Shown here one piece after another: positions 52,401 to 62,406 of a DNA stretch of 64,000 nucleotides. The stretch lies in contig NZ_JAQTXM010000018.1 of NCBI RefSeq assembly GCF_028688795.1, positions 35,842 to 99,841 on the forward strand. Direction: 5' to 3'. The notes beneath the pieces were generated by a model. It was not told the DNA's origin, made no database searches, and worked only from the letters and a program-made list of their open reading frames with translations. The position numbers and the translations under genes were made by a program. The DNA is from Rhodoferax sp. (GTDB taxonomy: Bacteria > Pseudomonadota > Gammaproteobacteria > Burkholderiales > Burkholderiaceae_C). Numbering within the stretch: the stretch's first letter is position 1; each line of letters begins with the position of its first letter.

Positions 52401-53419
52401 TACGTGGCACTCACCCACTCAACCATGCGCGCTACGCCGTCTGTCGCTCTGACCAAAGGTTGCCAATTGAGCAGTTGGGTTGCTTTTGTCAGGTCCGAGA
52501 CGAACACGCGTTGATCGCTTTCGCGCACCGGCAACTTCGTGTAATTCAACTTCACGCTTGCTATTTGCTCAAGCAGTGCGAACAGTTCCAGCAACGACAG
52601 ACTGTTTTCAATACCACCACCGACATTGAAAGCCTGGCCTTTGGCGCTGTCAATATGGTTAACTGCGGCCATGTATAGCCGCTTCATATCGTCAGCATGT
52701 AGCACGTCGCGCACTTGCTTGCCGGAGCCGGAGATAGTGAATGGCTCCTTGAGCACACCCGTTCTGGCTTCAACCGTTTTCTGACAAAACCACCCTACCC
52801 AACCCTGGTCGTACGTCGCAAATTGCCTACCGCCATACATGGATGAATGCCGGAACACCACGGTCTTGAGGCCGAAGATGCGGGCGTAATCCAGCATGTA
52901 CTGGTCGGCCGCGCCTTTGGAGCAGCCATACGGTGAATGGAAGCTGAGCTGGGTCTGCTCGTTGAAACCATTGGGTTGCTCAATGCACTGGTAACGGGTA
53001 TCCGTTTCAACGTAGGTGTATTGCTCCAGGTCACCATAGACTTTATTGGTGGACGAATACACCACGATTGCATCGGGGGCATGGTTGCGCACGGCTTCTA
53101 GCAGGTTGTGCGTGCCCATGACGTTGACCTCAAAATCCATGCGAGGGTTGGCAATGGAGGTGGTCATGGCCACTTGGCCGGCCAAATGAAAGACTGTGTC
53201 AGGCTTGAAGGCCTGAATCACACGGGTAATGTCATTTTGGTTTCGGATGTCACCATGCTCAAAGGTGAACTTGCCTTGGGATTGCAGCCAGGTCAGGTTC
53301 TCACGCGAGCCGTTGCGGTGCAGGTTATCAAACACGACCAGTTCATCACCGCGAGCAAAAGCGTCTGATGCGAGATTGCTGCCCAGAAATCCGCAGCCAC
53401 CGGTAATCAGTAGTTTCAT
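52400..53419 (-). CDS. rfbE: CDP-tyvelose 2-epimerase
   Basis: This extended SDR has 339 residues. The motifs [62 protein letters not shown] and [20 protein letters not shown] agree closely with Tyv/RfbE of Salmonella and Yersinia as I recall them. It converts CDP-paratose to CDP-tyvelose at C2, using bound NAD. It follows the paratose synthase with an ATGA overlap. Strong recognition; a different nucleotide-sugar epimerase is unlikely. Confidence 0.93.
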   Translation of the reverse strand: MKLLITGGCGFLGSNLASDAFARGDELVVFDNLHRNGSRENLTWLQSQGKFTFEHGDIRNQNDITRVIQAFKPDTVFHLAGQVAMTTSIANPRMDFEVNVMGTHNLLEAVRNHAPDAIVVYSSTNKVYGDLEQYTYVETDTRYQCIEQPNGFNEQTQLSFHSPYGCSKGAADQYMLDYARIFGLKTVVFRHSSMYGGRQFATYDQGWVGWFCQKTVEARTGVLKEPFTISGSGKQVRDVLHADDMKRLYMAAVNHIDSAKGQAFNVGGGIENSLSLLELFALLEQIASVKLNYTKLPVRESDQRVFVSDLTKATQLLNWQPLVRATDGVARMVEWVSAT

Positions 53420-54297
53420 TTATTAAATTCCAGTTCTATTGTTTTCTTCAGCCCGGCATTCAGATCAAACGCTGGATGCCAGCCAAGTTGGGTGATGTGG
53501 TCAATATTGGCCACGCAATGCATGGTTTCGTTGGCTCGGTAAGGCAATGCGCCAAAAAGCAATTGGGTTTGGGACGCAGTCAAACGGTGGGCAGCTTCGA
53601 CAAATTGTCGAATAGTGGGCGCAATGCCGGAGCCGACTTCAATGTTCACCGCTGACTCCAACTGGTGACGTTGGGCTAGCAGCGTGTCATAGGCACGAAC
53701 GACATCATCGATGTAGATAAAGTCACGCGACTGCTCACCAGCGGTGAGTTTCAGCACGGGGTCGTTTCGGCGGCAGGCCTGAAGTACGTGCGTGGTGAAT
53801 TTTGATGCGTCGTCGCCGGGGCCGTACATGTGCTGAAGCAACACATTGACAAACCTAAATGGATTACCTGATTGGCAAGCCAACGTGCACCCCCACTGCG
53901 AAAATTGGTGTTTGCTCAGTGCATAGGAGCTGACTTCGGGCGCCAAGGCACTGCCGGTGTTGATAAAGCTGACCGGCTGTGCGCTGTGCTGCAAGGCTTG
54001 CAGAATGACTAGTCCAAGACGCAGATTGGCATCGAAAATTTGGAGACTGGTTTCACCCTGGCGGCCATAGGCGCAAGCGGTGTGAACAACGGCGTCCGGC
54101 TGAATTTTTTTGACATAGCCGTCAATTTCGGCATCAGTGGTGCAGCGGCCAACATCGAATGACGCGTCTAAACCGAGCAGTCGATCTAGCGTTGATGTTG
54201 GCCGTAGCAGCAAGGCTACTTGGTGTCCGGCATTGAGCCAATGGCGGGCTAGCGCACTCCCCAAGAAGCCGCTGGCGCCAGTTAGAAGGATTTTCAA
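53416..54297 (-). CDS. rfbS: CDP-paratose synthase (CDP-3,6-dideoxy-hexos-4-ulose reductase)
   Basis: This SDR has 293 residues. NADPH motif [43 protein letters not shown] (catalytic Ser/Thr, Tyr and Lys), and [14 protein letters not shown] followed by IEVGSG. The pattern resembles RfbS/Prt. Its position between rfbH and rfbE fits the reduction that gives CDP-paratose; an abequose synthase (RfbJ) would make no sense before a tyvelose epimerase. The start is TTG at 54297. It is separated from rfbH by repeat copy I, the only long break in this part of the operon. Confidence 0.82.
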   Translation of the reverse strand: MKILLTGASGFLGSALARHWLNAGHQVALLLRPTSTLDRLLGLDASFDVGRCTTDAEIDGYVKKIQPDAVVHTACAYGRQGETSLQIFDANLRLGLVILQALQHSAQPVSFINTGSALAPEVSSYALSKHQFSQWGCTLACQSGNPFRFVNVLLQHMYGPGDDASKFTTHVLQACRRNDPVLKLTAGEQSRDFIYIDDVVRAYDTLLAQRHQLESAVNIEVGSGIAPTIRQFVEAAHRLTASQTQLLFGALPYRANETMHCVANIDHITQLGWHPAFDLNAGLKKTIELEFNK

Positions 54298-54314
54298 GAC
54301 AGGGTTGCTTCTTT

Positions 54315-54383
54315 AAAAATGCTATTGTATTGATAGCTTCTTACGCATACTTAAAAAGGGCTAGAGGCTGATTTCATATAAAT
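54315..54383 (+). repeat. Dispersed hairpin repeat, copy I (between rfbH and rfbS)
   Basis: The sequence runs GCTATTGTATTGATAGCTTC, TTACGCATACTTAAA, AAGGGCTAGAGGCTGATTTC. TAGC and CTT pair with AAG and GCTA. It has the same orientation and a similar 3' tail (GATTTCAT) as copy J on the other side of rfbFGH. Confidence 0.85.
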
Positions 54384-54404
54384 TCCTCTGCATCCAAGCC
54401 AGAC

Positions 54405-55748
54405 TTAAAAATTCACACCCAGATAGCTCTCGATTTTCTGCGCCGCAAACTCCAGCATTTCAAGTGTCAGCGCCGGCTGCACGCCGATCCAGAAGGTGTT
54501 GTTCATCACGTTGTCGGTATTGGTCAAATCACCGCTGATGCGGTAATTGACCCCAGCCATGTAGGGCTGGCGCGTCAAGTTGCCGGCAAACAACAGGCGG
54601 GTGCCGACTTTGTTCTGGTCCAGGTAGGTGAGCAAGTCCAGCCGCGTGACGGGGCAGTTTTCTTTGAGCGTAATGGGGAAGCCAAACCACGAGGGATCGG
54701 AGTGCTCGGTGGGCTCGGGCAGGCTAACAAATTCTTCGCAGTCTTTCAGCCGTGCTCTTAGGAAGGCATAGTTGTCTTTGCGGGCCTGAATGAATTGCGG
54801 CGCTTTTTCCAACTGCGCCAAGCCACAGGCAGCTTGCATGTCGGTAATTTTGAGGTTGTAGCCCAGGTGGCTGTAGGTGTATTTGTGGTCATAGCCATAA
54901 GGCAAATCACCCAACTGCTGGCAAAAGCGTTTTCCGCAAGTGTTGTCTTTGCCCGGCTGACAATAACAATCGCGCCCCCAATCACGAAAGCTCTCAGCAA
55001 TGCTTTTTAGCTCGTCATGCTTGGTGAACACCGCGCCGCCTTCGCCCATGGTGATGTGGTGCGCCGGGTAGAAGCTGAGCGTGCCAATGTCACCAAAGGT
55101 GCCAACCATCTGACCTCGATAGGTGGTGCCCAGTGCGTCGCAACAGTCTTCTACCAGCCACAAGTTGTACTTTTTACACAGGGCCGTGACCACATCCAGG
55201 TTAAACGGGTTGCCTAGGCTGTGCGCCAACATGATGGCTTTGGTTTTGGGGCTGATGGCGGCTTCAATCTTACTGGCATCAATGTTATGCGTAAGGCGAT
55301 CCACGTCCACAAACACCGGCACAGCGCCAAATTGCAGGATAGGGTTGACGGTGGTGGGGAAGCCTGCGGCCACGCCAATCACTTCATCACCCTTCTTGAT
55401 GGCACGCTCGCCCAATTTGGGGGATGTAAGGGTGCTGAACGCGACCAGGTTGGCAGACGAGCCAGAGTTCACGGTAATCAGGTGCTTGATACCAATGAAT
55501 GCGGCGAGTTTTTTCTCAAACTCGGCATTGAAACGGCCGGTGGTTAGCCAGCCATCAAGAGATGCTTCAACCATGTATTTCAGCTCTTCGGCGCCAATGA
55601 CTTTGCCGGAAGGTGGCACCACAGTTTCACCGGGCACAAAAGCTTGGGGCGCATGAACAATGTTTGAGTACTGCTGCACCAGCGCAGCAATTTCGCGGCG
55701 GATGGCGTCAGGCGCTTTAGGCATAAATTGAATGGGTTCGGCTGTCAT
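54405..55748 (-). CDS. rfbH: CDP-4-keto-6-deoxy-D-glucose-3-dehydrase (DdhC/E1)
   Basis: This PMP and [2Fe-2S] enzyme has 447 residues and removes the C3 hydroxyl. The aminotransferase-fold Lys is replaced by His in [13 protein letters not shown], the E1 hallmark. Cysteines follow the exact E1 pattern C-x57-C-x-C-x7-C (from VEDCCDALG to [13 protein letters not shown]), the iron-sulfur ligands. Its usual reductase partner RfbI/DdhD is not encoded in the window. The ATG at 55748 overlaps the rfbG stop (ATGA). Confidence 0.95.
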   Translation of the reverse strand: MTAEPIQFMPKAPDAIRREIAALVQQYSNIVHAPQAFVPGETVVPPSGKVIGAEELKYMVEASLDGWLTTGRFNAEFEKKLAAFIGIKHLITVNSGSSANLVAFSTLTSPKLGERAIKKGDEVIGVAAGFPTTVNPILQFGAVPVFVDVDRLTHNIDASKIEAAISPKTKAIMLAHSLGNPFNLDVVTALCKKYNLWLVEDCCDALGTTYRGQMVGTFGDIGTLSFYPAHHITMGEGGAVFTKHDELKSIAESFRDWGRDCYCQPGKDNTCGKRFCQQLGDLPYGYDHKYTYSHLGYNLKITDMQAACGLAQLEKAPQFIQARKDNYAFLRARLKDCEEFVSLPEPTEHSDPSWFGFPITLKENCPVTRLDLLTYLDQNKVGTRLLFAGNLTRQPYMAGVNYRISGDLTNTDNVMNNTFWIGVQPALTLEMLEFAAQKIESYLGVNF

Positions 55749-56818
55749 ATTGCTTCTGAATTTATAGCGAGAGAGTATTGCTGAATTTGAGCTAGGCACA
55801 GTTTTTTCATATCGTCATTGGCCAGCCAAGCCTGGTGCCATGTGGTGATGTGCGCCAGGGCGGTTGCCAAAGACCAATGCGGTTGCCAGTCTAGGCGGGC
55901 TTTGGCTTTGGAAATGTCGAGCTTGAGGTAGTTGGCTTCATGCGGGTGTACACCGCCGTCTTGTTGCCAACTTGCGCCGTTGCCCCAGCTGTTGACCATG
56001 TGCTCAACAATCCATTGCACCGGGCGGGCATCATCGTCTTTGGGTCCAAAGTTCCAGCCTTCGGCAAGGGCCTGCCCGTCGGTGCAAAGCCGCTCCGCTA
56101 ACGCCAAATAACCGCCAAGTGGCTCCAGCACGTGCTGCCAGGGGCGAGTTGCGTTGGGGTTGCGAACGATGACAGGGTGGCCTTGCTCAAAAGCTCGCAA
56201 GATGTCAGGCACCAAGCGGTCTGCGGCCCAATCGCCACCGCCGATGACGTTGCCAGCACGGGCAGAGGCCAATGCAATGCCACAGGCTCTCAAGTACGAG
56301 TCGCGATAGGCGCTGGTCACCAACTCTGCGCAGCCTTTGCTGTTGCTGTAGGGGTCATGGCCACCCATAGGCTCATTTTCACGGTAACCCCAGAGCCACT
56401 CTTTGTTTTCATAGCATTTGTCAGTGGTGATGACCACAACAGCCTTGACACTGGGTGTGTGGCGGGCAGACTCCAGCACATGAACCGTGCCCATGACGTT
56501 GGTCGCATAGGTTTCTACCGGCTCCGCGTATGACAGGCGCACCAGCGGTTGAGCGGCCATGTGGATCACGATGTCAGCCTGACTGGCCTGCATGGCTTTT
56601 CGTACAGTTGCCAAGTCGCGAATATCACCGATGGTGCTGCCTGCCATCCCGCTTGCCACATCAGCTACAGTAAACAGGTTTGGAGTGGTGGGTGGTGTGA
56701 GCGCCAGGCCATGCAGTTCTGCGCCCATGCTTTGCAGCCACAGACTGAGCCAACTGCCTTTGAACCCGGTGTGACCGGTTAAAAAAACGCGTTTTCCGCG
56801 CCAAAACGCGGGATTCAT
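55745..56818 (-). CDS. rfbG: CDP-glucose 4,6-dehydratase
   Basis: This extended SDR has 357 residues, with [43 protein letters not shown] and the catalytic [12 protein letters not shown]. These are typical RfbG/DdhB motifs. It makes CDP-4-keto-6-deoxyglucose. The ATG at 56818 gives an ATGA overlap with rfbF; a further in-frame ATG is at 56824. Confidence 0.95.
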   Translation of the reverse strand: MNPAFWRGKRVFLTGHTGFKGSWLSLWLQSMGAELHGLALTPPTTPNLFTVADVASGMAGSTIGDIRDLATVRKAMQASQADIVIHMAAQPLVRLSYAEPVETYATNVMGTVHVLESARHTPSVKAVVVITTDKCYENKEWLWGYRENEPMGGHDPYSNSKGCAELVTSAYRDSYLRACGIALASARAGNVIGGGDWAADRLVPDILRAFEQGHPVIVRNPNATRPWQHVLEPLGGYLALAERLCTDGQALAEGWNFGPKDDDARPVQWIVEHMVNSWGNGASWQQDGGVHPHEANYLKLDISKAKARLDWQPHWSLATALAHITTWHQAWLANDDMKKLCLAQIQQYSLAINSEAI

Positions 56819-57588
56819 GACCATACTTTCCAAGGCGCTTGCCCCGACTGCCAGAGCTCCTCAAGAAGTATCTTGTCGCGCAGCGTATCCATGGGTTGCC
56901 AAAATCCATGATGCTGATAGGCGGCTAAATTACCCTCCTTAGCCAAACACTCCAGCGGCTCACGCTCCCAAACGGTCTTGTCATCTGCAATGAATTCAAG
57001 AACCTGGGGGGACAGCACGAAGAAGCCACCATTGATCGTCGCGCCATCGCCCTTGGGCTTTTCCATGAAACTGTTCACCTTGCTGCCCGTCATGCTCAAC
57101 GCTCCAAAACGTCCTGCCGGAACGGTTGCGGTCAAAGTAGCTTTGACGTTTTGAATTCGGTGAAAAGCAATTAGTTCGGTGATATCAATGTCGCCAACGC
57201 CGTCGCCATAAGTCATGCAAAAAGTATCTTCATCCTGGACGTACTTCGCCACACGTTTGAGGCGGCCGCCGGTCATGGTCTCGTCGCCCGTATCGACCAA
57301 GGTAACCCGCCAAGGCTCGGCATGCCGGTGATGCACCTCCATGGTGTTTTTGCTCATGTCAAAAGTAATGTCCGACATGTGTAAAAAATAGTTGGCAAAG
57401 TATTCTTTGATGACGTAGCCCTTGTATCCACAGCAAATCACAAAATCGTTGATGCCATGGTGGGAATACGTTTTCATGATGTGCCACAAAATTGGCTTAC
57501 CGCCAATTTCAATCATGGGTTTGGGGCGAATCGAGGTTTCTTCGGATATTCGGGTACCCAAGCCACCGGCAAGAATGACTGCTTTCAT
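56815..57588 (-). CDS. rfbF: Glucose-1-phosphate cytidylyltransferase
   Basis: This protein has 257 residues. Nucleotidyltransferase signature [48 protein letters not shown] and NGGFFVLSP. It makes CDP-glucose, the first committed step to 3,6-dideoxyhexoses. It is the first enzyme gene of the cluster, downstream of the MarR-type regulator, with repeat copy J between. Confidence 0.96.
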   Translation of the reverse strand: MKAVILAGGLGTRISEETSIRPKPMIEIGGKPILWHIMKTYSHHGINDFVICCGYKGYVIKEYFANYFLHMSDITFDMSKNTMEVHHRHAEPWRVTLVDTGDETMTGGRLKRVAKYVQDEDTFCMTYGDGVGDIDITELIAFHRIQNVKATLTATVPAGRFGALSMTGSKVNSFMEKPKGDGATINGGFFVLSPQVLEFIADDKTVWEREPLECLAKEGNLAAYQHHGFWQPMDTLRDKILLEELWQSGQAPWKVWS

Positions 57589-57611
57589 TTATTATGACCT
57601 TTGTTTACCGT

Positions 57612-57672
57612 TTTGCTACTATTTTTATAGCTCTAAGCGCATGCATATAAAGGGTTATAGGCAGATTTCATG
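57612..57672 (+). repeat. Dispersed hairpin repeat, copy J (upstream of rfbF)
   Basis: The sequence runs TGCTACTATTTTTATAGCTC, TAAGCGCATGCATATAAAGG, GTTATAGGCAGATTTCATG. TATAG pairs imperfectly with TTATA, with inner TCT/AGG-type pairing. It is the most diverged of the intergenic copies. It lies in the presumed leader/promoter region of rfbF. Confidence 0.75.
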
Positions 57673-57688
57673 GGCATTAACCTGAACA

Positions 57689-58045
57689 CTAACGAGGTGC
57701 CAGCGTGTCGCTGTTGGCCGCTTCCCGCTGCAGCGATTCAATCTCCACCCTGAGTTGCTCATACTCGTGCACCTTGTGTTTCAAAAATCGCCCCGCCAGC
57801 GCTGATTTCTCGACAATGCCCGCCGGCGTAAGAAAATAGGCGTAAGCCAATTTCCGCTTGCTACTCTGAAAATTCTGCGCTTTCAACAAACCCTTATCGA
57901 GCAGGGCTTTGAGACAGAAGTTGGTTTTCCCCAAACTCACACCCAACGCCGCAGCCAACTCACGCTGGTTCATCTGCGGGTTGATTTCCAGCAAGCGCAA
58001 AACCTTGAGATGCGTATCCAGGTGAATCGATATTTCTTCAGGCAT
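57689..58045 (-). CDS. MarR-family EPS-associated transcriptional regulator
   Basis: This protein has 118 residues from the ATG at 58045. Winged-helix domain: [50 protein letters not shown]-terminal helix with [20 protein letters not shown] is typical of the small regulators found at the head of exopolysaccharide clusters. It probably controls the rfb operon, which starts 100 bases downstream. A TTG five codons upstream is an alternative start; neither has a clear ribosome binding site. Confidence 0.85.
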   Translation of the reverse strand: MPEEISIHLDTHLKVLRLLEINPQMNQRELAAALGVSLGKTNFCLKALLDKGLLKAQNFQSSKRKLAYAYFLTPAGIVEKSALAGRFLKHKVHEYEQLRVEIESLQREAANSDTLAPR

Positions 58046-58110
58046 TGGTTGGAAGCGCAATAGAGACTATGGCGCCCATCTGTTCATGTGTTGAACGAAT
58101 GATATCACCC

Positions 58111-60108
58111 TCAAAAATGAATCCCCCGCATCATCTGCTGCAGCGCCACCGCCTCAGCAGACAAATGTGACTTGGCAGGCTTGTCGCCCGGCTTCGCCCC
58201 CTTGGCCGCAGTGGAGTCCGGGAACATCCTGAAGCTGGTGTTCATGGCAATTTGCGCCACGCGCGGCAGCAAGGCGTGCAGGACCTGGCCGGTGATGCCC
58301 AGGCGCGTGGCAATGCGCACCGGTTTGAAGATACAGGCCTGCGCAATCATGTCAGCGGCTTCTTCGGGGCTGAGGGTGGGCACGTTGTTATACAGGCCAG
58401 TAGGCGCAATCATGGGGGTGCGCACCAGCGGCATGTTGATGGTGGTGAACGTCACTCCCTGGTCGGCAAACTCACTTGACGCACAGCGCGTCCAGGCATC
58501 TAACGCGGCTTTGCTGGCCACATAGGCACTGAAGCGCGGCGCGTTGGTCAGCACGCCAATGCTGCTGATGTTGACCACATGGCCACGGCGCTTGGCCACC
58601 ATGCCGGGCAAAAAACCGGTGGTCACGCGCAAGCTGCCGAAGTAGTTGAGCTGCATGGTGCGCTCGTAGTCGTGGAAGCGGTCGTAACTGGACTCGATGG
58701 CGCGGCGAATCGATCTGCCCGCGTTGTTGACAAGGAAGTCCACCCCACCGTGCGCCAGCGTGATTTGCTTGACAAAGTTGGCACAGGCCTCCGGCTCGGC
58801 AATGTCCACAGCATAGGCTGTGAACTGGTAGCCTTTTGCCGCGGCCTCGGCGCAGGCCACGTCGAGCTTGTCCTGGTCTCGCCCGCAAATTAAAGTTATA
58901 GCGCCCCCCTCTGCAAACTTGTGGGCGGAGGCCAATCCAATACCTGAAGAGCCACCCGTGACCAGCACCACCTTGCCGCCCACCGTGCCGCGCAAACTGC
59001 GGTCAATGTGCAGATCGGGGTCCAGGTGGCGCTCCCAGTAGTCCCATAACCGCCAGGCGTAGTCTTTCAGGTTGGGGCATGCAACACCCGTCCCTTTGAG
59101 CGCGGCCAGGGTGTCGCGGCAGTCAAAACGCGTGGGGTAGTTGACGAAGGTCAGCATGTCTTCGGGCAGTCCCAAATCTTGCATGATGGCGTTGCGCACG
59201 CGGCGCACCGGCGCCAACGCCATCAGGCCTTTGGTGACGCTGCGCGGAATAAAGCCGAGCAAGGCAGCGTTGATGAAGAGGTTCATCTTGGGCGCGTGCG
59301 CCGCTTTGCTGAAAATGTCCAGCACATCCCCTACGCGGTAACCTACCGGGTCGACCAGGTGATAGCATTTTTGGGTGATGTCTTTTTGATGGCTGATGGC
59401 GTTCAGGGCGTCCACCACAAAATCGACCGGCACGATGTTAATGCGTCCGCCTTCCAGTCCGATGGACGGCAGCCAGGGCGGCAGCAACTGGCGCATGCGC
59501 TGGATCAGCTTGAAGAAGTAATACGGCCCGTCGATCTTGTCCATTTCACCCGTGCTGCTGTCGCCCACCACCATGGCCGGGCGATACACCGACCAAGGCA
59601 CTTTGCACTCTTGGCGGACAATTTTTTCGCTTTCATGCTTGGTCATGAAATACGGGTGTTCGTAATTCTCGGCCTCATTGAACATGTCTTCGCGGAACAC
59701 GCCTTCATAAAGACCCGCCGCCGCAATGGAGCTCACATGGTGAAAGTGCCCGGCATCAATGGCTTTGGCCAACTCGATGGTGTTGCGGGTGCCGTCCACA
59801 TTCACCTCGATCTGACTGACCGCATCAGCACCCAGGTCGTAAATGGCGGCCAGGTGGTAAACATGATCGACCTGCCCTTTGAGCAGCTTGATGTCTGCGT
59901 TTGAGACACCCAGGTTCTTGCTGGTCAGATCACCTGTCACGGGAACGACGCGTGCCGCGCTTGCGCCCCAAAATTCACGCAGCGTCTTGATCTTACCTTC
60001 GCTGCCTTTGCGAACCAAGAAATACACCACCGCGCCTTTGCGCTCCAGCAGTTTCTTGACCAGCCGTTTGCCAATGAACCCGGTCGCCCCGGTGACGAAA
60101 TAACGCAT
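58111..60108 (-). CDS. Fatty acyl-CoA/ACP reductase (two-domain SDR, Marinobacter FAR type)
   Basis: This protein has 665 residues with two SDR modules. The first (about 1-350) is a male-sterility-type domain: VTGATGFIGKRLVKKLLERK, DHVYHLAAIYDLGAD, HHVSSIAAAGLYEG and DGPYYFFKLIQRMR. The second (about 375-620) is a classical SDR: VLVTGGSSGIGLASAHKF, NNAGRSIRR, NISSIGVLTNAPRFSAYVAS. This architecture and many identical stretches agree with the 661-residue Marinobacter enzyme that reduces fatty acyl-CoA to fatty alcohol. A wax-ester or lipid role is inferred. It is divergent from the phasin gene across 244 bases. Confidence 0.85.
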   Translation of the reverse strand: MRYFVTGATGFIGKRLVKKLLERKGAVVYFLVRKGSEGKIKTLREFWGASAARVVPVTGDLTSKNLGVSNADIKLLKGQVDHVYHLAAIYDLGADAVSQIEVNVDGTRNTIELAKAIDAGHFHHVSSIAAAGLYEGVFREDMFNEAENYEHPYFMTKHESEKIVRQECKVPWSVYRPAMVVGDSSTGEMDKIDGPYYFFKLIQRMRQLLPPWLPSIGLEGGRINIVPVDFVVDALNAISHQKDITQKCYHLVDPVGYRVGDVLDIFSKAAHAPKMNLFINAALLGFIPRSVTKGLMALAPVRRVRNAIMQDLGLPEDMLTFVNYPTRFDCRDTLAALKGTGVACPNLKDYAWRLWDYWERHLDPDLHIDRSLRGTVGGKVVLVTGGSSGIGLASAHKFAEGGAITLICGRDQDKLDVACAEAAAKGYQFTAYAVDIAEPEACANFVKQITLAHGGVDFLVNNAGRSIRRAIESSYDRFHDYERTMQLNYFGSLRVTTGFLPGMVAKRRGHVVNISSIGVLTNAPRFSAYVASKAALDAWTRCASSEFADQGVTFTTINMPLVRTPMIAPTGLYNNVPTLSPEEAADMIAQACIFKPVRIATRLGITGQVLHALLPRVAQIAMNTSFRMFPDSTAAKGAKPGDKPAKSHLSAEAVALQQMMRGIHF

Positions 60109-60352
60109 CGATGTCTCCCAAAGAAGGGCTCTATTTTTGCCCGAACCGGATCAGACCACCCTAGCGTTAACCCGCGTGCGCTGCGTCGCCATGGGGAACA
60201 AAGTGATGCCGTCGCCATGAAGAAGCTTTGTTTTAGGATGTTTTCCCTACACATTGGCGTCAGTAGTCTTTAAAGTTCGTTCGATGCGTTGATGAAATTG
60301 ATGCACACATTTTTTAGCCACCCCATTACCAATGACCTACTAGGAGCCCACC
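60109..60352. other. Divergent intergenic region between FAR and phasin genes
   Basis: These 244 bases, the longest gene-free stretch in the window, must hold promoters for both divergent genes. I see A/T-rich stretches but no convincing -35/-10 pair and no palindrome good enough to call as an operator. An AGGAG ribosome binding site for the phasin gene is present at the right edge. Confidence 0.5.
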
Positions 60353-61108
60353 ATGGTTACCAAACTCAAAAAAGTCAGCGCCGCTGCCAAATCGTCGATC
60401 AAGTCGGAGGGCAAAGCCACCCGCAAAAAATCTGCCAAGTCAACGGCCACGAAATCTTCCGTTTTGTCGGACTCGGTCAGAGATTCAGCCCAGCAAATCT
60501 GGCAGGCCGGTCTGGGCGCCTTTAACAAAGCCCAGGCAGGCGGCACCAAGGCGTTTGAAGCCTTGGTGAAAGAAGGCGTGAGCTTGCAGCGCAAGACCCA
60601 GTCAGCCGCTGAAGAAAAAATCTCTGAAGCCACCCAACGAATGACCAGCATGGCCACTGACATCTCCAGCAAAGCCTCCGGCCAATGGGACAAATTAGAG
60701 AGCATTTTTGAAGACCGCGTGGCCAAGGCGCTCAACAAGCTGGGCGTGCCGTCGGCCAAAGACGTGGACGCGCTGATTGCCCGCATTGACGCACTCAACG
60801 CCAGCGTGCAAAAACTCACACCCAAGAAGGCTGCGGCCAAGCCAGCGACCGAAACAGTCGCCAAGCCTGTGGCCAAAGTTGCCGCAAAACAATTTGCCGC
60901 TAAAACGCCAGCAAAGGCAGCAGCCAAAGTGCCCGCCAAGGCTGCCAAACCCGCGGCAAAAGTAGCGGCAAAGGCTGCGGCCAAACCAATCGCCAAAGCC
61001 GCGCCGCGCAAACCAGCCACACGCAAGTCGCCAGCTGGGGTTGAAGCTGCGGTTGAGGCTGCGATTGCGACCAAAGCTTCCGCTGAAGACCAGGCAAACC
61101 CTGTTTGA
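60353..61108 (+). CDS. Phasin family protein with histone H1-like tail (PhaF-like)
   Basis: This protein has 251 residues. The phasin helix region lies at about 35-150 (SAQQIWQAGLGAFNKAQAGG, FEDRVAKALNKLGVPSAKDV). The C-terminal tail is very rich in K, A and P (repeats such as AAKVPAKAAKPAAK) and similar to histone H1, like PhaF, which coats PHA granules and binds DNA so granules segregate with the nucleoid. AGGAG precedes the ATG. No PHA synthase is in the window. Confidence 0.9.
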   Translation: MVTKLKKVSAAAKSSIKSEGKATRKKSAKSTATKSSVLSDSVRDSAQQIWQAGLGAFNKAQAGGTKAFEALVKEGVSLQRKTQSAAEEKISEATQRMTSMATDISSKASGQWDKLESIFEDRVAKALNKLGVPSAKDVDALIARIDALNASVQKLTPKKAAAKPATETVAKPVAKVAAKQFAAKTPAKAAAKVPAKAAKPAAKVAAKAAAKPIAKAAPRKPATRKSPAGVEAAVEAAIATKASAEDQANPV

Positions 61109-61140
61109 CAAGCGCCTGATCAGCACTAAACTCCAAAACC

Positions 61141-62406
61141 ATGAAGCCTGCCAGCCGCACCGCCGTGAACCCCGCCGCGCCTCGAATTGCCTTGGCGCTG
61201 GCAGGCGGTGGTCCACTGGGCGCCATCTATGAAATTGGAGCTTTGTGTGCCTTGCAGGACTCGCTTATCGGCATCAACTTCACCCAGTTGCAGCACTATG
61301 TGGGCGTGTCGGCGGGCGGCTTCATTGCGGCGGGTCTGGCCAACGGGATCACGCCACAGCAGTTGTTTTCGCTGTTCATTGAAGACCGCAGAAGGCAAAC
61401 CGAAGCGTTTGACCCGGCCTGCCTTTTGACGCCGGCGTTCTCGGAGTTTTTCACGCGTAGCCTGCGCCTGCCCACGCTCTTGGCAGCAGGGGCCTGGCAA
61501 GGCAGCTTTGGTCGCCAAACCCTCATGCGCGCGCTGGAACGCCTGAGCCCGAGCTTGCCCACGGGTATTTTTTCAAGCAAGCAAATCAACACCGAGCTGA
61601 CCCGCCTGTTCGCAAAGGCGGGGCGCACCAACGATTTTCGGCAGCTCAAGAGCCGCTTGACCTTGGTGGCCACCCACTTGGACAGTTGCAGTGCCGTGGC
61701 GTTCGGGCGCGCCGGCTGGGACCACGTGCCAATCTCAAAGGCCGTGCAAGCCAGTGCGGCCCTGCCCGGCCTGTTTCCGCCGGTGGAGATTGACGGCCAG
61801 CATTACTGCGACGGCGCACTCATCAAAACCATGCACGCATCGGTGGCGCTGGACGAGGGTGTGGACCTGATGCTGTGCCTGAACCCGCTGGTGCCATTTG
61901 ATGCGTCGGTGCCACAGGCAATCACCGACCGCCTCACACCTTGGGCATCGCCCGAGCGCATTCCGCGCATTGTGGATGGCGGCTTGCCGGCCGTATTGAG
62001 CCAAACTTTTCGCTCACTCATCCATTCGCGCCTGGTGATGGGACTGAAGGCGTATGAGCACACCTACCCCAACACCGACATTGTGCTGATTGAGCCTGAC
62101 CACCGCGACCCTGAGCTGTACTTGGCGAACACCTTCAGCTACAGCCAGCGCCGCCATCTGGCCGAACACGCTTACCAGAAAACCCGCCAAATGCTGCGCT
62201 CGCGTCAGACTGGGCTGGGCGCCAAGCTGGGCTACCACGGCATCACTCTGAACCACGCAGCGCTTGACGATGTTCACAAACATCTGTGCCCACCAAAACG
62301 CCCCCAGACCCGCGTCGGGCAGTCTTTGACCAGACTACACGACATCATGGACAACCTGCAACAGGTGGTTGACGTGGCTTCACTGGAAGGCGTGGCCACA
62401 TGGTAA
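61141..62406 (+). CDS. Patatin-like phospholipase/acylhydrolase
   Basis: This protein has 421 residues. The patatin catalytic elements are present: oxyanion-hole ALAGGGPLGAIYE near 20, nucleophile Ser in GVSAGGFIAAG near 59, and catalytic Asp in YCDGALI near 224. It hydrolyses acyl esters; phospholipids or storage lipids are possible. It lies 32 bases after the phasin gene and overlaps the TetR gene by seven bases, so it is part of a small lipid operon. Confidence 0.88.
   Translation: MKPASRTAVNPAAPRIALALAGGGPLGAIYEIGALCALQDSLIGINFTQLQHYVGVSAGGFIAAGLANGITPQQLFSLFIEDRRRQTEAFDPACLLTPAFSEFFTRSLRLPTLLAAGAWQGSFGRQTLMRALERLSPSLPTGIFSSKQINTELTRLFAKAGRTNDFRQLKSRLTLVATHLDSCSAVAFGRAGWDHVPISKAVQASAALPGLFPPVEIDGQHYCDGALIKTMHASVALDEGVDLMLCLNPLVPFDASVPQAITDRLTPWASPERIPRIVDGGLPAVLSQTFRSLIHSRLVMGLKAYEHTYPNTDIVLIEPDHRDPELYLANTFSYSQRRHLAEHAYQKTRQMLRSRQTGLGAKLGYHGITLNHAALDDVHKHLCPPKRPQTRVGQSLTRLHDIMDNLQQVVDVASLEGVATW

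Noticed and set aside
58880..58930. Sequence resembling the dispersed repeat (TTATAGCGCC...GGAGGCCAAT)
   Set aside because: It encodes the normal second SDR cofactor region of the reductase; no A/T-rich flanks or additional residues, so chance similarity.
60830..61030. Tandem-like GCC/AAA-rich repeats
   Set aside because: They are codons of the K/A/P-rich tail of the phasin, not a CRISPR or satellite.
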